Shown here one piece after another: positions 25,281-34,513 of a DNA stretch of 46,969 bases. The translations under genes were made by a program, and so were the position numbers. The number at the start of each line of letters is the position of its first letter. Within the stretch, counting starts at the first letter, position 1. Source of the stretch: Leptospira biflexa (lineage in GTDB: Bacteria; Spirochaetota; Leptospiria; Turneriellales; DYLW01); contig DYOA01000006.1 in the NCBI GenBank assembly GCA_020720785.1, forward strand, positions 17,674 to 64,642. Reading direction: 5' to 3'. Under the pieces are notes generated by a model. That model worked only from the letters and a program-made list of their open reading frames with translations. It did no database searches and had not been told where the DNA came from.

Positions 25281-28200
25281 AGCAAAGGCTCTGGCCATCC
25301 TGGAAAAAATCAAATCCAGCCGGGAAGCCGGAAAAGAAAGAGCGGCCTCTGCCATGGTTCCCCCCCAGGAAGAAGGGAAAAAACCCCTTCGGAAAATTAT
25401 CTTCCGCTCGCTGAAAATTACATCGGCCGTGGTTGTTTTCCTTGTGTTCATTATCTATTTTTATGTCACCAGCTCTTCTTTTCTGGAAAAAACCATTCCG
25501 GAAGTTTTTTCCGGCATATCCAACGGAAAAATCAGCCTCAAGGTGAATCTGGCTTCCCTTTTCCGGGGATTTGAATTTGAAGATATTGAAATTCTCTCCG
25601 GACCGGATTTTGACAATAAGCCTCTGGTACAAATCAAAAAGCTTTCCCTCCGTTATAATGTCTATGGATTTTTTACCGGAGATTATGGGGTCTTTGAAGT
25701 GGGGATTTATCAGCCCCGGATTTTCCTGATCCAGAGGAATAATGTTTGGAACGCCCAGACCCTTATGAAACCGGGAGAACCTTCGCTGGAAAAAGAAAAA
25801 GAACCGGAAGAGCCCAAAGAGGAAGACACATCGGAACCCAAAGACATCCAGCTTCCTTTTGAACTGCAGATTTTTTTCAAATTTATCTTGGACGATTTTC
25901 ATATTTCCATTGATGGGGGAGACAAAAGTAACTCCGCCCCCATGGAGTTCGGGATGAAAAATTTTACCTTCAAAACCCATATCCTGACCAAAGAGTTCTC
26001 CAGTATTCCCGCCGGTCTGGGAGCATTGGATATTGTGGACACGTTTCTGGTTCAGTTGAATCCGGATAAACCTCTGGATATCTATTTCCGCAATGCCCAG
26101 GCCTCCACCAAAACGCCGTTTGACCTGCACTGGCTGCTGGCTTTGGATTCCTCCGGAGAAAAACCCCGTTTTTTAACCACATTAAAGATTGGCCATAACA
26201 ACGTGCCTGTCACCTATTCGGGGCGGCATCTGGCCCCGCTGGGAATCAATGTGGAATACAATATCCACTATTCCCCCTTGGAAGACCGTTTAAAGATTGG
26301 CTTTTTCAAATTCCAGTTTCTGGATGACACCTGGCTGAATCTGACAGGGCAGATCAATTCGGCCACCAAACCGGACCAGATGAAAATGTATCTGGAGCTG
26401 GATGAATCCAATATCAATTTGAATAAACTGTACCCATACTATGTGAAATTCACCAATGATCGATCCATCAGTTTCCGGGGCAATATGTCTCTGGCTCCCC
26501 TGAAAATTGAGGGGGGAATGGATGATCTGAACATTGACGGCAAATTTAAAATGAAGAATGTGTTTGTGTTTGCCGCCGGAATGCCCATCTCCATCCCGTT
26601 TTTTGATCTCTACTATAATACCAAATTGAATCTGCAAAAAAAAGAAGGTCTTCCGGTAGTCTTTGCCAAAGCCGGATGGCGGGGTTATCTGAACGGGGCA
26701 GCCCTGAAAGCGGATGTGCATTATATTCCCCAGAAAAAAGTTCAGGTGGGGGTCTTTGTCCGGAATCTGAATCCGGCGGTGTATTCCAAGGGCATGGCCT
26801 CCGGAAATGTGAATCTGGCTCTGACAGTCGATGGAAAATCAGAGAACCATCTGACCTCCAATTTTACGCTGGATATTCCCTGGCTGATCTATGTGCTCAA
26901 CCGGGGGAAATCCGGAGTTAATAGAATCCATTTCACCACCGGCGTAAAGATTGATGCTCCGGACATGAAATTTGAGACAGTCAAGATCGATGTACACAAA
27001 ATAGCTTTCTCTCTGAAAAATGAACAACATAAAAAAGCGGTCTGGATGAACGCGGCCAATAAAGTGAACATGGATACCAAGTCCGGCAACATGGATATTC
27101 ACTTCCAGCTTTTTAATCTTTCCACCAATGTGATCCAGTTAATGCCCACTCTCACGGCTGCCCATGCGGAATCTGCGGAATCAGCCACGGAGTATGTCCG
27201 GAAGGACATCCACCTCAAAGGCCAGACCAGAGTGGGAATCCGGGGGAATACCCAGCAGATTGACCATGAAACCAATTTCATTCTGGAAGATTTTGATATA
27301 TCTGACCTCTGGTTGCGGGCAAAAGTGGGAATGTACCCCAAACAAATCCAGCTTTCTTCCATCACCCTGGATGGTTTGAATAAAGCCCTGAGCATGAAAA
27401 TCCATGGCAACCTGACGGAAGACCGGGTGAAAACAGTGGATGAAAAAACCGGAAAAACAGTTTATGTGAATGAAATGGTCCCCGATGTAAAAGTGGCCCT
27501 GAAATTTGGGAAAGCACAGAGAGAAAAGATATTCCAGGATAATTCAATTGAAGGATTCCTGGGGATGAATGTGCATGCTTATAAAGATGTGGCCAAGGGC
27601 GAAGTCACCATCGATAAATTTTACTATGACGACGGCGGGTTTACCAAAGTTAATAACATCAATATGAATTTTCCATTCCTGCACCAGCTGAAACTGAAAA
27701 AATCCCTCAATCTCACGGCGGCTAATAAAGAGAGGATTATTAAAAACTATAATTTTTCCGAACCATTTAATTTTTCCATTGAATCTGTGGAGATTGAAAA
27801 TCCGGTAAAAGAAAAAGAGTCCTTCAAGCTTTTATATTCCACGCAGAATTATCCGGGCTTTGGTGCCACCATGAATTATAAGGATAATGTGTTCCGCATC
27901 CCTGCCCTGCAGATCAATATCCTGAATGGTATCGTCAGTGGCAATGATATCCTGTTTAATGTGGGCAGAGGTAAAACAAAAGAGATGGAATACCTTGCCC
28001 AGATACAGGTGAAAGATCTGGATTTAAAACAGTTAATCCCGCCGGATAAAGCAAAGGCAATTAAAGACGGTATTATCCGCATGGATATGTTTGTGGTGGG
28101 GGACAATCTGGACCAGCCCATAGAAAATCTCCATGGCTATGTTTCTGTGTATAAAATCGGGGAAGAGTTTGGTAAACAGGGCCTGAAAGTAGTCAAACCG

Positions 28201-28455
28201 GATTCAGCAAAGCTGGTGGATTTGGCGATTGATAATAGCATTGTGGTCAAAAAAATGGATCTGGATCTGAAAGAAGGACTGGTTTATGCCAAAGTGGTCT
28301 ACCGTAAAGGTGCTGTGGGAGTGATGTTTATTTCCCCGCAGGGAGATTCCATTCTCCAGGATAGAATTCCCATTCAGGAATTTTTCCAGCGAGCCAGCAA
28401 AGAAGCCAAGGTCTACTCCAGGAAGAAAGAAGAAACTGGAAATTCCGCCCAGTAA
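25135..28455 (+). CDS. AsmA/TamB/YhdP-like envelope protein
   Basis: About 1106 residues from the ATG at 25135, which has GGGAG 11 bases ahead. Starts at 25111, 25117 and 25141 are also in frame. A charged Lys/Glu/Pro-rich cytoplasmic segment precedes a single membrane helix (about 103-122). The large remainder is periplasmic and beta-rich, with repeated short strands like AsmA/DUF748 and TamB-type proteins. These are thought to move phospholipid between membranes or assist outer-membrane assembly. It has no cysteine-rich or catalytic motif. It is followed two bases later by an unknown gene. The first 146 bp overlap the membrane gene. Confidence 0.75.
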   Translation: MAMSPKDPAEKRPKKTKQQPTENVGYQQKEPEEAEKTVSGEPGVLSLFKAKALAILEKIKSSREAGKERAASAMVPPQEEGKKPLRKIIFRSLKITSAVVVFLVFIIYFYVTSSSFLEKTIPEVFSGISNGKISLKVNLASLFRGFEFEDIEILSGPDFDNKPLVQIKKLSLRYNVYGFFTGDYGVFEVGIYQPRIFLIQRNNVWNAQTLMKPGEPSLEKEKEPEEPKEEDTSEPKDIQLPFELQIFFKFILDDFHISIDGGDKSNSAPMEFGMKNFTFKTHILTKEFSSIPAGLGALDIVDTFLVQLNPDKPLDIYFRNAQASTKTPFDLHWLLALDSSGEKPRFLTTLKIGHNNVPVTYSGRHLAPLGINVEYNIHYSPLEDRLKIGFFKFQFLDDTWLNLTGQINSATKPDQMKMYLELDESNINLNKLYPYYVKFTNDRSISFRGNMSLAPLKIEGGMDDLNIDGKFKMKNVFVFAAGMPISIPFFDLYYNTKLNLQKKEGLPVVFAKAGWRGYLNGAALKADVHYIPQKKVQVGVFVRNLNPAVYSKGMASGNVNLALTVDGKSENHLTSNFTLDIPWLIYVLNRGKSGVNRIHFTTGVKIDAPDMKFETVKIDVHKIAFSLKNEQHKKAVWMNAANKVNMDTKSGNMDIHFQLFNLSTNVIQLMPTLTAAHAESAESATEYVRKDIHLKGQTRVGIRGNTQQIDHETNFILEDFDISDLWLRAKVGMYPKQIQLSSITLDGLNKALSMKIHGNLTEDRVKTVDEKTGKTVYVNEMVPDVKVALKFGKAQREKIFQDNSIEGFLGMNVHAYKDVAKGEVTIDKFYYDDGGFTKVNNINMNFPFLHQLKLKKSLNLTAANKERIIKNYNFSEPFNFSIESVEIENPVKEKESFKLLYSTQNYPGFGATMNYKDNVFRIPALQINILNGIVSGNDILFNVGRGKTKEMEYLAQIQVKDLDLKQLIPPDKAKAIKDGIIRMDMFVVGDNLDQPIENLHGYVSVYKIGEEFGKQGLKVVKPDSAKLVDLAIDNSIVVKKMDLDLKEGLVYAKVVYRKGAVGVMFISPQGDSILQDRIPIQEFFQRASKEAKVYSRKKEETGNSAQ

Positions 28456-28457
28456 CA

Positions 28458-29987
28458 ATGGAGCTTCAGGAAAACCGCTTCGTTTATAAACCAGATATAC
28501 TTTATGAATCCATTGAACCTTCGGATTCAGAAGCGGTCATCAGAACTCTATCCGATTTTAAAAAAGGATATTTAAAACCACTGGAAGAGCATATTGTCAC
28601 TGCGGATAACCTGAGGAAGTATCTGAATTCCGCTTCCGCAACCCAGGAAATCAAAACCGAATTTGCTTTCAAACAGAAGGAAATTGAAGAGGCACTTCTG
28701 GACATTGTCCGGAATTATTCGGAAGTGGAAGAAAAGTTAAATGATGCATATCTGGAAACTGCGGCACATAGAGAATATTATGGAGTCTTTGCCGATGATG
28801 AAGTTGATGAAAAAAAGCTGAATTTCCTCATCATGAAAAACGTTTACGAAAGCATCAAAACATTCAATGAAAAAGTCAAGGAAAACTGGCTTTTCCTTCA
28901 GAAAATTTTTGAGAAAATCAAAGTTCAGTCCATAAATCATTTATTTCTGGAACAGGTCATCCTCTACAAGATTTATCCCCGCGTAGAATTAACAGAAAAA
29001 ACGGACTTTCTGCTGCGGAGGATGAATTATATTCTACGTATTAAAGAAGAAGGCATGGAGCATGACCGATGGATAGCCAAGGGATCGTATTCCTCTGTTA
29101 TTGAGTATGGCCACTCCGTTGTTTTTCAGTCCGATCTCAACTTTATGGACTTTGACGAATCGGAAATTATTACCAAACAATCCCGGGAGGAATCCCACAG
29201 CATTTCTCCGGCCATTGACACTGCCATTAAAAATCCGTTTTATCTGGATACCAGGGGCACGGAGTTATTCAACCAGAGCTATTTATACACACTGAAAATC
29301 AATGAAGAACAGATTGAAGTGGAAGAGAAAAAAATCCGTCATGCAATTTACATAGAGACCCACCTGGGAGCGGAAGAATCTGCGTTGCGACAGGATTTAA
29401 TCCGGAAATTTATCTCCCAGGTCAGAAAAAAAACAGATCCGGTGATGGATTATGAACACTTTTTGTATGAATACTTTGATTTCATCGCGGAAACTGTGAT
29501 CCTGATCAATTTTGCATCCATGGATGAAGTGGATAAACGACTGGTACTGTACCATACCACCCCTGTTTTCTTTTTAAAAATTATTCTCCACTTTATGAGG
29601 GAAGGACGCACCGGATTCATCCATCGGCGGTTGAAAAGAAACCAGATTGCCAGGGAACTCCCGTTTGAATATCTGAAATATTTTTTAAAAAACTGGTGGA
29701 ATGCAAGTGTTTATATGAAATTAACCGCCCAATACCGCAATTCCAGGGAAAAATATGATTATGTCCGGGCATCACTCCGGGCCATCTGGATTCACTCTGC
29801 CCCGGATATTCTGGCAAAAATACGGAATAATTCTTTTATGCTGAGAGCCTTTAACATCCATGATCATAAAACCCTGACTCCGCTGCTGGTGGATGAATTA
29901 AGCTACGTAATTTTTTCCATGCTCCAGAGATTTTTTGGGCAGGACTTTCTATATATGCCGGTCCCCGCCCATAAAAAGGATTCCTAA
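28458..29987 (+). CDS. Cytoplasmic protein of unknown function
   Basis: 509 residues, no signal peptide and no membrane helix. It is helical and highly charged throughout, with a likely coiled coil around 60-130. I recognise no domain or catalytic motif. The start lies two bases after the AsmA-like stop, so it is probably co-transcribed and may be a cytosolic partner of that envelope protein. Its stop overlaps the convergent lipoprotein gene by four bases. Confidence 0.75.
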   Translation: MELQENRFVYKPDILYESIEPSDSEAVIRTLSDFKKGYLKPLEEHIVTADNLRKYLNSASATQEIKTEFAFKQKEIEEALLDIVRNYSEVEEKLNDAYLETAAHREYYGVFADDEVDEKKLNFLIMKNVYESIKTFNEKVKENWLFLQKIFEKIKVQSINHLFLEQVILYKIYPRVELTEKTDFLLRRMNYILRIKEEGMEHDRWIAKGSYSSVIEYGHSVVFQSDLNFMDFDESEIITKQSREESHSISPAIDTAIKNPFYLDTRGTELFNQSYLYTLKINEEQIEVEEKKIRHAIYIETHLGAEESALRQDLIRKFISQVRKKTDPVMDYEHFLYEYFDFIAETVILINFASMDEVDKRLVLYHTTPVFFLKIILHFMREGRTGFIHRRLKRNQIARELPFEYLKYFLKNWWNASVYMKLTAQYRNSREKYDYVRASLRAIWIHSAPDILAKIRNNSFMLRAFNIHDHKTLTPLLVDELSYVIFSMLQRFFGQDFLYMPVPAHKKDS

Positions 29988-30544
29988 CGTGTGTATTTTT
30001 TTAATTCTTGGATAGCCTCATCCCTGCTGATTTCCTTCCGGAGTGCCACCCCATAGCGGACATTAAACCGCAGTGGGTCCACAAACCCCTTAGGAAATTT
30101 ATACGTCCATCGGGTCGCATCCTCTGATATCAGCTTATCTATTTCTCCCACTCCGGATGGATTGATGAAGCGAATCCGTTTGAGCCGCCCGTTTCCCGGA
30201 TATAATTCCAGCATGACCACTCCATCGGCAAAATATTCAATTTTATTATATTTTTCAATTACCTTCCGGAAGGCATGATTTCCTTTTTCATCATTCAGAA
30301 ACTCAATGGCATCCTTAGCAGAAACCTGATTTACTGTAAACTCATCCGATGTAATAAACACCTGAAATACTTCCTCCTCCATGGGTGGCATGGTAAAAAG
30401 CTTTTCTCTGGATATATCAGAAAAGCTTTTTACCACTGGTTTTTTTTCGGGTTCCCCGGTCGATTTACATCCAATCATAAAAATAATTGATGTTCCCCAA
30501 AAAACAACCCACAATTCCCATCTTGATATTTTCCCAAGTTTCAT
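29984..30544 (-). CDS. Lipoprotein with a TonB-C-like domain
   Basis: About 186 residues from the ATG at 30544; an upstream start at 30577 is less likely. The N-terminal helix ends Phe-Met-Ile-Gly-Cys, a lipobox of spirochaete style. Residues about 100-165 resemble the TonB C-terminal domain: a strand, Gly-Arg-Leu-Lys-Arg-Ile-Arg-Phe, then Pro-Ser-Gly-Val-Gly-Glu-Ile-Asp, a helix, and Trp-Thr-Tyr-Lys-Phe-Pro. TonB proper is anchored by a membrane helix, so a lipid-anchored version is unusual. It may bind an outer-membrane or periplasmic partner. The domain call is by pattern only. Confidence 0.6.
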   Translation of the reverse strand: MKLGKISRWELWVVFWGTSIIFMIGCKSTGEPEKKPVVKSFSDISREKLFTMPPMEEEVFQVFITSDEFTVNQVSAKDAIEFLNDEKGNHAFRKVIEKYNKIEYFADGVVMLELYPGNGRLKRIRFINPSGVGEIDKLISEDATRWTYKFPKGFVDPLRFNVRYGVALRKEISRDEAIQELKKYTR

Positions 30545-30619
30545 AAGTAAAAATGAATTCCTTTGAATGAATGTCAATTCTTTAACCGTTACGTATCCAT
30601 ATTTTTTATATTTTTTTTA

Positions 30620-30647
30620 TTGACATCTTATGGACTGTTATTATTCC
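30620..30647 (+). promoter_or_regulatory. Candidate sigma-70 promoter for the DUF2147 gene
   Basis: TTGACA (30620-30625) is a perfect -35. After a 16-bp spacer comes TATTCC (30642-30647). It lies in a T-rich stretch about 40 bp ahead of the ATG at 30685. The -10 match is poor, so this is tentative. Confidence 0.4.
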
Positions 30648-30684
30648 TCAGAGAAGCTTTAAAAAAACAATTATGGAGGAAAGA

Positions 30685-31179
30685 ATGAAGAAAATATTTG
30701 CACGTCTTGCGTTAGTAGCCTTTTTTTCCGGCATTATGGCCGTAGGTTTGTATGTTGGTGGAGCCACCAGTGAAATCAAAGCCGGTCCCACAGACGGTGT
30801 CACCGGATGCTGGAGAACTGTATCTGATAAGGATGGAGAAAAAGGGAAAATAAAGTCCACGGTCTGTATTTGGGAATACAATAAAAAGCTATATGGAAAA
30901 ATTAGCAAACTCAATCCACCAGACCCAAATAAGGAATGTACCAAATGTGCCAAAATAAAGGATAAAAAAACCGGACAAATGGTATTCCCCAAATCCGAAG
31001 GTCTTCTGATTATCTGGGGTCTGAAAAAAGGTGACGAGGCTTGGGAAGATGGAAGCATTCTGGATCCAGAAAGTGGAAAGGTTTACGGATGTAAAATCTG
31101 GACAGAAGGCGGAAAACTGCAGGTTCGTGGCTATATGGGTATCTCTGCCCTGGGACGCTCGCAGACCTGGATTAAGTAA
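30685..31179 (+). CDS. DUF2147 secreted protein
   Basis: 164 residues from the ATG at 30685, with GGAGG seven bases ahead; the ATG at 30673 overlaps that ribosome site and is rejected. A signal peptide covers about 1-25. The mature domain matches DUF2147: Gly-Cys-Trp-Arg-Thr-Val near the start, Leu-Tyr-Gly-Lys-Ile-Ser, and near the end Lys-Val-Tyr-Gly-Cys-Lys-Ile. Four cysteines could form disulphides. The small beta-barrel family has no firmly established function. It is flanked by its own promoter-like site and terminator, so it is likely monocistronic and well expressed. Confidence 0.85.
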   Translation: MKKIFARLALVAFFSGIMAVGLYVGGATSEIKAGPTDGVTGCWRTVSDKDGEKGKIKSTVCIWEYNKKLYGKISKLNPPDPNKECTKCAKIKDKKTGQMVFPKSEGLLIIWGLKKGDEAWEDGSILDPESGKVYGCKIWTEGGKLQVRGYMGISALGRSQTWIK

Positions 31180-31187
31180 TTCTAAAA

Positions 31188-31225
31188 AATTATACTGAAA
31201 AAGAATAATCTTTTTCAGTATAATT
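31188..31225. terminator. Bidirectional terminator with 16-bp perfect stem
   Basis: Arms at 31188-31203 and 31210-31225 are exact inverted repeats around a 6-nt loop. T-rich sequence follows on both strands. It lies between convergent genes, the DUF2147 gene and the NamZ-like gene, whose stop at 31215 is inside the right arm. Confidence 0.85.
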
Positions 31226-32534
31226 CATATCTTTTTAAATTCTTTCTGAATAGCTCTGTTTTATCCTTATGGGATTGGATCATGATTTCAAAAGATGAGC
31301 CTTTTTCTGAATATTTTCTGAATGTATCACTACCCATTAGGTTATCCAGAGTATACGTGGTTTTATATTTTTTATAGAATGGGGTTTGGGTTCCCGCAAA
31401 AAAACGGTTCCGGATGTAGGTAAAAAACTCATAGCCCTCTTTATCCGGCTGGAACTTATTCCAATCCAGGATTTCCATACGGAAAGCAGGCAGGGAGTGC
31501 CCCCGGAAGAGCCCGCCAAAAGGTTGATACACCATCGGTTCCCACTTCACCCCGTTTTTTTCTGGAGGCAGTTCATCAAACCGGAACGATGGATGACCAA
31601 TCACACAGAACGGATCCCGGGAAAACCTCCCCTCGTCCACATAGGTGGATTCAAAATAGATTGTCACCCAATAGCAGGCCAATGATCGTTTATCCGGCAG
31701 ACTAGGAGAAGGAGGAAAATAGTCAAACGCAGCAAAGGCATCCAGCGTTTTTTTATATCCCGGGACTTTCACAATCTGCAGATCCAGGGACAGCTTATTG
31801 AGCCCAATATAATAACCAGCCAGCTCTCCATACGTATAACCGGGGAAAAAAGGAATTTCCTCTTCCCCGATATAACTGAAAAACGATTTTTTCGTCATCG
31901 GTCCCCGTGCACCCAGCCATGCCGCAAAATTGGGATGATCCAGTAGCCATATCTCCATTTTTTCCTTTTTCCCCGTCTGGGCAATCGCATCTGCCGCCCG
32001 GAGAGCCCGGACAATATCAGTGCGGTATGTATACGGGCGGATTCCGGAATCCGGTAAGGAGATCAGAAGCAGAGAGCATCCCTGAAGCTCCCGCTTCCAG
32101 GATTCCACCGGTTTATTAAAAACACTGACCACTGGAAAAGCGATGCGGGAGGAATTCCCTTTATCTTCTTCCTGCGTAAACAGACCATGCTCCGGTGTAA
32201 TCACCTTCAATCCTTTTGCACCGCTTTCCATGAAAATTTCATGCAGCCGGCTGGGATAGGCCGGGTCGATGGCGGGTTCCAGCAGATATTTTCCCGTGGT
32301 GGATGCATTAGTGAAGAGGCAGACATGCCTGCCAGCCAGCCTCCCGGAGTGCTGCCGCAGAAATACTTCCGTGGTTGCCATAAAGGATGCTTTGGGGTGG
32401 GATTCTTTATGGGATGCCTTCCCGGTGGATTCGCGATGACAACCCCAGATGGAGAAAACGGCGAAGATCATGGTGACAGTCACCATAACCTGATTTCCAT
32501 GAAAAAACAGGTTTTTCATAAGCATAATCCTCAT
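31215..32534 (-). CDS. NamZ/DUF1343-family lipoprotein
   Basis: 439 residues from the first ATG; the one at 32519 is a likely alternative. A lipobox ends Phe-Ser-Ile-Trp-Gly-Cys near residue 32, so it is lipid-anchored. The family block Thr-Pro-Glu-His-Gly-Leu-Phe (about 114-120) and the Asp-Ser-Gly-Ile-Arg-Pro-Tyr-Thr-Tyr-Arg stretch (about 163-172) match DUF1343. NamZ members are exo-N-acetylmuramidases that release MurNAc in peptidoglycan recycling. Here the usual Asp-x-Gln-Asp-x-Gly is altered to Pro-Asp-Ser-Gly, so activity is not certain. It is transcribed alone. Confidence 0.82.
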   Translation of the reverse strand: MRIMLMKNLFFHGNQVMVTVTMIFAVFSIWGCHRESTGKASHKESHPKASFMATTEVFLRQHSGRLAGRHVCLFTNASTTGKYLLEPAIDPAYPSRLHEIFMESGAKGLKVITPEHGLFTQEEDKGNSSRIAFPVVSVFNKPVESWKRELQGCSLLLISLPDSGIRPYTYRTDIVRALRAADAIAQTGKKEKMEIWLLDHPNFAAWLGARGPMTKKSFFSYIGEEEIPFFPGYTYGELAGYYIGLNKLSLDLQIVKVPGYKKTLDAFAAFDYFPPSPSLPDKRSLACYWVTIYFESTYVDEGRFSRDPFCVIGHPSFRFDELPPEKNGVKWEPMVYQPFGGLFRGHSLPAFRMEILDWNKFQPDKEGYEFFTYIRNRFFAGTQTPFYKKYKTTYTLDNLMGSDTFRKYSEKGSSFEIMIQSHKDKTELFRKNLKRYELY

Positions 32535-32647
32535 TTTATAAGCAGGAAACCCCCCGTAAACGATTAAAAAAATGGCACATCGCCGGTTTCTATCTTATTA
32601 TTAACCGTAGAGGGAATCTTGATAAAATCTCAATAAAGGAGAAGTGA

Positions 32648-34513
32648 ATGTCTAATCTTTTCAACGCTAAAAATTCGTTTTATATGTCCCCGGTGAAAAC
32701 CGCCATGGCTGAACCCGGAACCGGGAAAATCACCCTGCCCCAGATACAATACTATGAAAAAAGAGCCCAGGGCGGGGTGGGTACCATCATTCTGGAGCCA
32801 GTCGCTGTGACCACCTCCGGAAAGGAACACCCCAAACAGATGATGCTGGAGGATTCCCAAAGCGTGGAGCTTTTGAAAAATCTGGTGGATTCCTTAAAAA
32901 AATCCGGAACACGGGTGGTGGTCCACTTGAACCACGCCGGAAGAGCGGCCAATCCTGCTGCATCCGGGGGAAAACCGCTGGCTCCTGCTTCCCTCCCCTG
33001 TCCCATGAGTGGCCAGACCGCAGAAATCCTGGATATTGCCCAAATCCGTGAAATTGAGGACGCATTCGCAGCAAAAGCCGTCATCGCCCAAAATGCCGGG
33101 GCGGACGGGGTGGAGCTCCAGATGGGGCATGGATACCTGGCCGCACAATTCATGTCCGGGAAATTGAACAATCGGACGGATGAATACGGAAAAAACCATT
33201 TTTTATTCGCAGAGAATGTTTTAAAAAAAGTGACCTCCGCCGTACAAATCCCGGTAATCGCAAGGATTTCCGGTGCGGAATTCACAGAGAACCTGACCGA
33301 TGAGGATGAAACAGAAATGCTGGATCTTTTCCAAAAATACGCCATCGCCGGGATTCATGTGGGATGGGGAAACGCCTGCGAAACTCCGGCTTGGTATTAT
33401 AACCACATGGCTCTGCCTCTGGAGAAAATGGATGAAAAACTGGTCATTCTGCGGCAGAAAACCCGTCTTCCCATTATTGCCGCCGGCAGAATGCAGACCA
33501 ATGACCGGTATAAAACCCTTTTGGAAAATGGAACCATAGATGGGGTGGTCATGGGCAGGCAGCTCATCACGGATCCGGATTACGTTAATAAAATTCTGGA
33601 CAAGCAAAAAACCATCCGTTGTGCCGGCTGTCTGCAGGGGTGCCTCACCAGTGTGAAAGCGGGAAAACCTGTGACCTGCATTGCCAATCCGGAGGCATCC
33701 AGAGACCTCATCCCCACGGGAAAAAGCTCCCGGACGGCCATGGTCATTGGGGGCGGACCGGCCGGGATTTATACGGGTATCTATCTGGCCAGAAAAGGAT
33801 TAAAAGTGACCCTCTTTGAGAAAGAAAAAAATCCCGGCGGACAGTGGAATCTTGCGTATAAAGTCCCCGGCAAAGGCACCATGAAAAACACTCTGGATGA
33901 TCTGGTGACCATTGCGGAAGATTTTATGGAAATAAAAACCGGAGTCCATGTGGATGAGAAGTATGTGTTATCACAGAATTATGACGAAGTGGTGGTAGCC
34001 ACCGGTGCTTTGCCCGTGGAAATTCCCATTCCCGGCCTCACGCAGTATATCACAGGATTTGATGTGTATAAAAATCCGGAGTCCATAAAAAACAAAAATG
34101 TTCTGATCATCGGCGGGGGCATGATTGGGATGGAAGCGGCAGAGATTCTTCTTCCTCATGGAAACCAAATAACGGTGGTGGAGATGCTGGAGGAAATATC
34201 CCGGGGTATGGATCCGGTCAGCAGAGGCCTTCTCATGAAAGCCATCACAGGCAAGGTAAACATACTGACCCGGACTAAGGTCAGCCGCACGTCAGATTCA
34301 GAGGTGTTCATCCAGAATGAATCCGGAGAAAGCTCTCTGGGCAAATTCGATGTGATTGTCATGGCCATTGGAACCAGGCCGGAGAACTCCCTGTATGAAA
34401 AACTCAACGGGAAAGTGAAAAACCTGCACATTGTGGGGGATGCGGAGAAAACCGCACAGATCATGGAAGCATCGGTGGCGGCGTATTCGCTTTCCGGAAA
34501 AATTGCCGGATGA
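32648..34513 (+). CDS. NADH:flavin oxidoreductase / 2,4-dienoyl-CoA reductase-like (FadH family)
   Basis: 621 residues. Residues 1-320 form an Old-Yellow-Enzyme FMN barrel with the His-Gly-Tyr motif (161-163). A [4Fe-4S] site follows: Cys325, Cys328, Cys332 and Cys344. Residues about 365-621 carry two dinucleotide-binding folds, Gly-Gly-Gly-Pro-Ala-Gly and Ile-Ile-Gly-Gly-Gly-Met. This is the layout of FadH and of related trimethylamine dehydrogenase-type enzymes, shorter than E. coli FadH (about 670). It probably reduces enoyl compounds with NAD(P)H; the substrate is not certain. AAAGGAGAAGTGA precedes the ATG. Its stop abuts the convergent next gene. Confidence 0.9.
   Translation: MSNLFNAKNSFYMSPVKTAMAEPGTGKITLPQIQYYEKRAQGGVGTIILEPVAVTTSGKEHPKQMMLEDSQSVELLKNLVDSLKKSGTRVVVHLNHAGRAANPAASGGKPLAPASLPCPMSGQTAEILDIAQIREIEDAFAAKAVIAQNAGADGVELQMGHGYLAAQFMSGKLNNRTDEYGKNHFLFAENVLKKVTSAVQIPVIARISGAEFTENLTDEDETEMLDLFQKYAIAGIHVGWGNACETPAWYYNHMALPLEKMDEKLVILRQKTRLPIIAAGRMQTNDRYKTLLENGTIDGVVMGRQLITDPDYVNKILDKQKTIRCAGCLQGCLTSVKAGKPVTCIANPEASRDLIPTGKSSRTAMVIGGGPAGIYTGIYLARKGLKVTLFEKEKNPGGQWNLAYKVPGKGTMKNTLDDLVTIAEDFMEIKTGVHVDEKYVLSQNYDEVVVATGALPVEIPIPGLTQYITGFDVYKNPESIKNKNVLIIGGGMIGMEAAEILLPHGNQITVVEMLEEISRGMDPVSRGLLMKAITGKVNILTRTKVSRTSDSEVFIQNESGESSLGKFDVIVMAIGTRPENSLYEKLNGKVKNLHIVGDAEKTAQIMEASVAAYSLSGKIAG

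Noticed and set aside
25144..26130. 328-codon minus-strand frame
   Set aside because: It is opposite the Lys/Glu-rich start of the AsmA-like gene and is Phe/Arg-rich, a typical antisense artefact.
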